Shown here one piece after another: positions 60,901 through 64,000 of a stretch of DNA of 64,000 nt. The position numbers and the translations under genes are program-made. The first letter of the stretch is position 1. Every line of letters begins with the position of its first letter. The stretch is from Pantoea cypripedii (GTDB lineage Bacteria > Pseudomonadota > Gammaproteobacteria > Enterobacterales > Enterobacteriaceae), in the NCBI RefSeq assembly GCF_011395035.1, contig NZ_CP024768.1:1623732-1687731 (forward strand), read 5' to 3'. Below the pieces are notes generated by a model that ran no database searches, was not told where the DNA came from, and saw only the letters and a list, made by a program, of their open reading frames with translations.

Positions 60901-61887
60901 ATGCGTTATGTGAAGCTGGGGCACTCCGGGCTGGAAGTTTCCGCACTTTGTCTGGGAACGGTGACCTATGCGCCACCGGCGCGCAGTGGCCGGAGCTGGA
61001 CGCTGGACGAAGAGGCCAGCCGGGTGTTGATCCGTGAGGCACTGGAGCAGGGGATTAACTTTTTCGACAGCGCCAACATCTACGCCAAAGGAGCGAGTGA
61101 AGAGATTCTCGGCCGTGCACTGCGGGATTTCGCGCAGCGCGATGAGGTGGTGATCACCAGCAAAGTTTACAACCCGATGCGCAGCGGCCCGAACAGCAAA
61201 GGGTTATCGCGCAAGGCGATTATGCAGGAGTGCGATCATAGCCTGCGTCGTCTTGGTACCGACTATATCGACCTGTACGAAATCCATCGCTGGGACAACG
61301 ACACGCCGATTGAAGAGACGCTGGAAGCGCTGCACGACCTGGTGAAGATGGGCAAGGTGCGTTATCTCGGCGCCTCGTCAATGTTCGCCTGGCAGTTCAG
61401 CAAAGCGTTGCAAATCCAGAAGTACGAACGCTGGAGCCGTTTTATCGCCATGCAAAACCACCTCAACCTGATCTATCGCGAGGAGGAGCGCGAGATGCTG
61501 GCGTTGTGTCAGGCGGAAGGCGTAGCGGTGACGCCGTGGAGCCCGCTGGCGCGAGGCCGTCTGGCTCGTCCGGTGGAGGCGGCGAAAGCCAGCACGCGTG
61601 GTGCGGATGACAGCTATACCGATTTTCTCTATGCCGCCACCGCCCAGGCAGACAACGCGGTGATCCGCGTGGTGGAGCAGGTGGCGCAAACGCGCGGTGT
61701 GCCGATGGCGCAGGTGGCACTGGCATGGCTTTACAGCCGTCCGGCGGTGGTCTCCGCCGTCATCGGGGCCACCCGTTCCCTGCACCTGAGCGACGCGCTG
61801 GCGGCGCTGGATCTAACGTTGAGCGCGGATGAAATTACCGCGCTGGATGCACCCTATATTCCCCATTCTATTGTTGAACATGACTAA
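60901..61887 (+). CDS. Aldo/keto reductase
   Basis: The 328-residue (alpha/beta)8 NADPH reductase starts MRYVKLGHSGLEVSALCLG. It shows the catalytic tetrad: D in FFDSANIY (with Y), K in VVITSKVY and H in YEIHRWD. The C-terminal cofactor loop (VIGATRSLHLSDALAAL) is present. It is closest to the YajO/Tas-type AKRs. It probably reduces an aldehyde or ketone formed by the oxygenases. ATG 60901 follows GAGGAGCAAGGCA. The longer frame overlapping the Rieske gene is rejected. Confidence 0.93.
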   Translation: MRYVKLGHSGLEVSALCLGTVTYAPPARSGRSWTLDEEASRVLIREALEQGINFFDSANIYAKGASEEILGRALRDFAQRDEVVITSKVYNPMRSGPNSKGLSRKAIMQECDHSLRRLGTDYIDLYEIHRWDNDTPIEETLEALHDLVKMGKVRYLGASSMFAWQFSKALQIQKYERWSRFIAMQNHLNLIYREEEREMLALCQAEGVAVTPWSPLARGRLARPVEAAKASTRGADDSYTDFLYAATAQADNAVIRVVEQVAQTRGVPMAQVALAWLYSRPAVVSAVIGATRSLHLSDALAALDLTLSADEITALDAPYIPHSIVEHD

Positions 61888-61899
61888 GGCAGGGCATAA

Positions 61900-63267
61900 A
61901 TGAAAACCGCGCAACAGATCGCCGAAATCAAACAGGCCCTGATGGCCAAAGGGGTGGAGTATTGCATGGGGGCATACGTGGATATCCACGGCGTGCCAAA
62001 GGGCAAAGTGGTGCCAATCGGGCATCTGGATCAGATGGCGCAGGGCTCGGAACGTTATACCGGTTATGCCCTCGATGGCCTGGGCCAGTCTCCGCATGAG
62101 GACGAACTGACCTCGGTGCCGGATCTTGACCATATCATCCAGCTGCCGTGGGAGCCGAAAATTGCCTGGATGCCCGCCGACAACCACTTCAAAGGCGAAC
62201 CCTATGCGCTCAGCACCCGGGTGGCATTGCAGAATGTGATTAAACAGGCCAACGCGATGGGTTTTGGTTTTAACCTTGGCATCGAGTGTGAGATCTACCT
62301 GCTGAAACGCGAGGAAGACGGGCGTCTGGTGGTGCCGGAGCGTGATAACAAACTGAACAAACCCTGCTATGACTTGCAGGGCTTTGTCGACCAGTTTGGC
62401 TGGCTGGATGAGGTCTCCTCCACCATCAATGCGCTGGGCTGGGATCTCTATTCACTCGATCATGAAGACGGCAACTCGCAATACGAGTTTGACTTCAACT
62501 ACGCTGACGCGCTGACCACCTGCGATCGCTTTATCTTCTTCCGTTTTATGGCGAAACATTACGCCAAACAGCGTGGGCTGATTGCCACCACCATGCCGAA
62601 GCCGTTTGCCGATAAAACCGGCACTGGCGCGCATTTCAATATGTCGCTGTATGACATCCACAGCGGGGCCAACCTGTTTAAGCGTGATGCTACCAGCGCC
62701 GATGACCCCTGGGGACTGGGGCTGAGCGACACCGGTTATCACTTTATTGGTGGGTTGCTGAAACATGGCCGCGCACTTTGCGCTGCGTTTGCGCCGACGG
62801 TGAACAGCTACAAACGCCTGGTGCGCCAGGGGGCAATGAGCTACTTCTCGTGGGCACCGGTGTTCAACTCGTGGGGGTCGAATAACCGTACCAACGCGGT
62901 GCGCGTCCCGGCAGGCGGTGGGCGTTGTGAATCACGTAATGCGGATGGTGCGGTGAACCCTTATCTGGCAGCAACGCTGGCGCTGGCGGCCGGTCTGGAA
63001 GGTATCCGTGAGAAGATCGACCCGCGTCAGCCGAATGAAGACAACCTTTATGCCATCAGCGAAGCCGAACGTCGCGAGCGGGGTATCGACTTCCTGCCGC
63101 AAAACCTGCTGGAAGCGGTGGAAGCCTTTGATGCCGATCCGTTTGTCGCGGCGACATTGGGAGAAGCGCTGAAGAAAGAGTTTATCCACTATAAATTGCA
63201 GGAGTGGAACAGCTATCACCTGCACGTCAGCCAGTGGGAAATAGATCGCTACAGCACCATTTTTTGA
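61900..63267 (+). CDS. Glutamine-synthetase homologue (GlnT / gamma-glutamylamide synthetase type)
   Basis: The 455-residue protein has the glutamine-synthetase landmarks: a metal glutamate in GIECEIYLL, HFNMSLYD, the substrate loop NSYKRLV and AGGGRCESRNADGAVNPYLA (in place of the R-S-A-S-R pattern). It is diverged from GlnA. In catabolic operons such proteins add glutamate to an amine (gamma-glutamylmethylamide synthetase, IpuC, aniline AtdA1). That is my inference here. The NLY tyrosine region used for adenylylation in GlnA is recognisable. Last gene of the cluster; a REP element follows. Confidence 0.88.
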   Translation: MKTAQQIAEIKQALMAKGVEYCMGAYVDIHGVPKGKVVPIGHLDQMAQGSERYTGYALDGLGQSPHEDELTSVPDLDHIIQLPWEPKIAWMPADNHFKGEPYALSTRVALQNVIKQANAMGFGFNLGIECEIYLLKREEDGRLVVPERDNKLNKPCYDLQGFVDQFGWLDEVSSTINALGWDLYSLDHEDGNSQYEFDFNYADALTTCDRFIFFRFMAKHYAKQRGLIATTMPKPFADKTGTGAHFNMSLYDIHSGANLFKRDATSADDPWGLGLSDTGYHFIGGLLKHGRALCAAFAPTVNSYKRLVRQGAMSYFSWAPVFNSWGSNNRTNAVRVPAGGGRCESRNADGAVNPYLAATLALAAGLEGIREKIDPRQPNEDNLYAISEAERRERGIDFLPQNLLEAVEAFDADPFVAATLGEALKKEFIHYKLQEWNSYHLHVSQWEIDRYSTIF

Positions 63268-63278
63268 TGTGCGAATCC

Positions 63279-63350
63279 GTAGCGGCGCGATTTATCGCGC
63301 CATTCCGTGCGGGCTGCCGGGAAAACCCGCGCGATAAATCGCGCCGCTAC
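63279..63350. repeat. REP-like inverted repeat, family A, copy 6
   Basis: GTAGCGGCGCGATTTATCGC and its inverse complement ending GCGCCGCTAC flank a GC-rich centre of about 30 bp. It lies between the convergent ends of the glutamine-synthetase-like gene and the TetR regulator. Confidence 0.92.
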
Positions 63351-63359
63351 AAGAGACTT

Positions 63360-63983
63360 TCAGGCGTCGAGCCTTTCAAACACAAAATTACGCATCACGT
63401 TAATCGCTTGCTTGTATTTGAAATTGGGAAACATCACGTTGCGGAACAGCACGCCATCAAGATAAGTCGAGATCAGCATCGCCATATCGGTCGGATTCAC
63501 TTCGCGGAACAGGCCGCTGGCGATGCCTTCTTTGATGGTGTTCTTCAGAATCAGCGATTCCTTTTCGTAGAACTTTTTGATGGCTTTATCAATGCTGGCG
63601 ATGCGGCCATTGGTGCTGGAGTAATCAAGGCTGATTTTGGCCAGTTTCTGTAACAGATGGAACTGCAGAATATGGATTTCGATCCACAGGAAGATCAGGT
63701 CGCGCGGGCCGTTGGCGCTGGCTTTAATGTCGTCAAACTGCACAAAGGCGCGCTCCACCGCCGATTCAATCACCTTGATAAACAGGTCTTCTTTGGAACC
63801 GAAATAGTAGTAAATCAGCGCCGAATTCAGCCCGGTGGCCGTGGCGATATCCTTAATGCGCACCGACGAGTAGTTCTGCGTGGCAAACAGGTCAAACGCC
63901 GACGATTGCAACAATTCAGCCACGTCGCGCTGGGTTTTACGCGGTTTCCTGCTGCCGGGTTCTGCTGCTGGGGCTTCCTTCAT
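63360..63983 (-). CDS. TetR-family transcriptional regulator
   Basis: The 207-residue protein has a basic N-terminus and a TetR helix-turn-helix (IKDIATATGLNSALIYYYFGSKEDLFIKVI, about residues 43-72), with a C-terminal ligand-binding helical domain. It faces the cluster convergently and is the only regulator gene beside it, so it is the likely specific controller, perhaps sensing the substrate. Its own promoter lies beyond the window end. Confidence 0.92.
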   Translation of the reverse strand: MKEAPAAEPGSRKPRKTQRDVAELLQSSAFDLFATQNYSSVRIKDIATATGLNSALIYYYFGSKEDLFIKVIESAVERAFVQFDDIKASANGPRDLIFLWIEIHILQFHLLQKLAKISLDYSSTNGRIASIDKAIKKFYEKESLILKNTIKEGIASGLFREVNPTDMAMLISTYLDGVLFRNVMFPNFKYKQAINVMRNFVFERLDA

Positions 63984-64000
63984 GGCGACATCCTTATGAA

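Noticed and set aside
5460..63350. CRISPR array from the recurring repeats
   Set aside because: The repeat copies are kilobases apart and palindromic, with no regular spacers and no cas genes.

Overview
The window is chromosomal DNA from a member of the Enterobacterales, most likely Erwiniaceae (Pantoea/Erwinia type). The first 14.7 kb keep the E. coli 25-minute gene order (potABCD, pepT, roxA, phoPQ, purB, hflD, mnmA, nudJ, rluE, icd) with high protein identity. A second syntenic stretch (ldcA, emtA ... ycgR, ymgE ... treA, then ghrA, ycdX, ycdY) is also recognisable. EsaI/EsaR-type quorum-sensing genes, a large secreted chitinase, a siderophore receptor and a pathway resembling apiose use point to a plant- or insect-associated lifestyle. 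The genus call is inference.

Layout. 1-120: repeat DNA that may be the edge of a mobile element. 125-14,760: conserved core, ending in a strong icd terminator. 14,760-17,835: an AT-rich quorum-sensing island with one intact LuxR-type receptor, two different LuxI-type synthases and a broken second luxR. 17,836-28,000: mostly small exported or lipoprotein genes, a 999-residue GH18 chitinase, a periplasmic Ppx/GppA-like protein, a DUF4186 protein, a GNAT acetyltransferase and an MBL-fold hydrolase. 28,004-29,721: divergent ldcA and emtA. 29,817-38,492: a SorC-type regulator and a sugar ABC importer, DUF2291 lipoprotein, split transketolase and FGGY kinase operon, inserted between emtA and ycgR. 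Two copies of one AT-rich palindrome (30,922 and 35,194) mark the starts of its two halves. 38,544-46,347: ycgR, ymgE, a Fur-box-preceded siderophore receptor, treA, ghrA, ycdX, ycdY. 46,349-53,325: a CaiB-type CoA transferase with rearranged domain order, an EamA exporter, a glutamine amidotransferase, a methyltransferase, aldB and a periplasmic arylsulfotransferase.

53,326-64,000 is the most interesting part. It is a nine-gene, one-direction cluster: amino-acid-type ABC importer, flavoprotein dehydrogenase, an SDR with a degenerate active site, luciferase-like flavin monooxygenase, Rieske oxygenase, aldo/keto reductase and a glutamine-synthetase homologue. A convergent TetR regulator follows it. 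The promoter region carries a good sigma-54 -24/-12 element and, about 130 bp upstream of the predicted start, an NtrC-like site. I infer a nitrogen-limitation-induced pathway that imports and oxidatively dismantles an unidentified nitrogenous compound.

Six copies of a REP-like inverted repeat (core GTAGCGGCGCGATTTATCGC) lie between genes, mostly at operon ends. I saw no rRNA, tRNA, CRISPR array or complete insertion sequence. All family assignments come from reading the sequence and from recall of known families, not from database searches.
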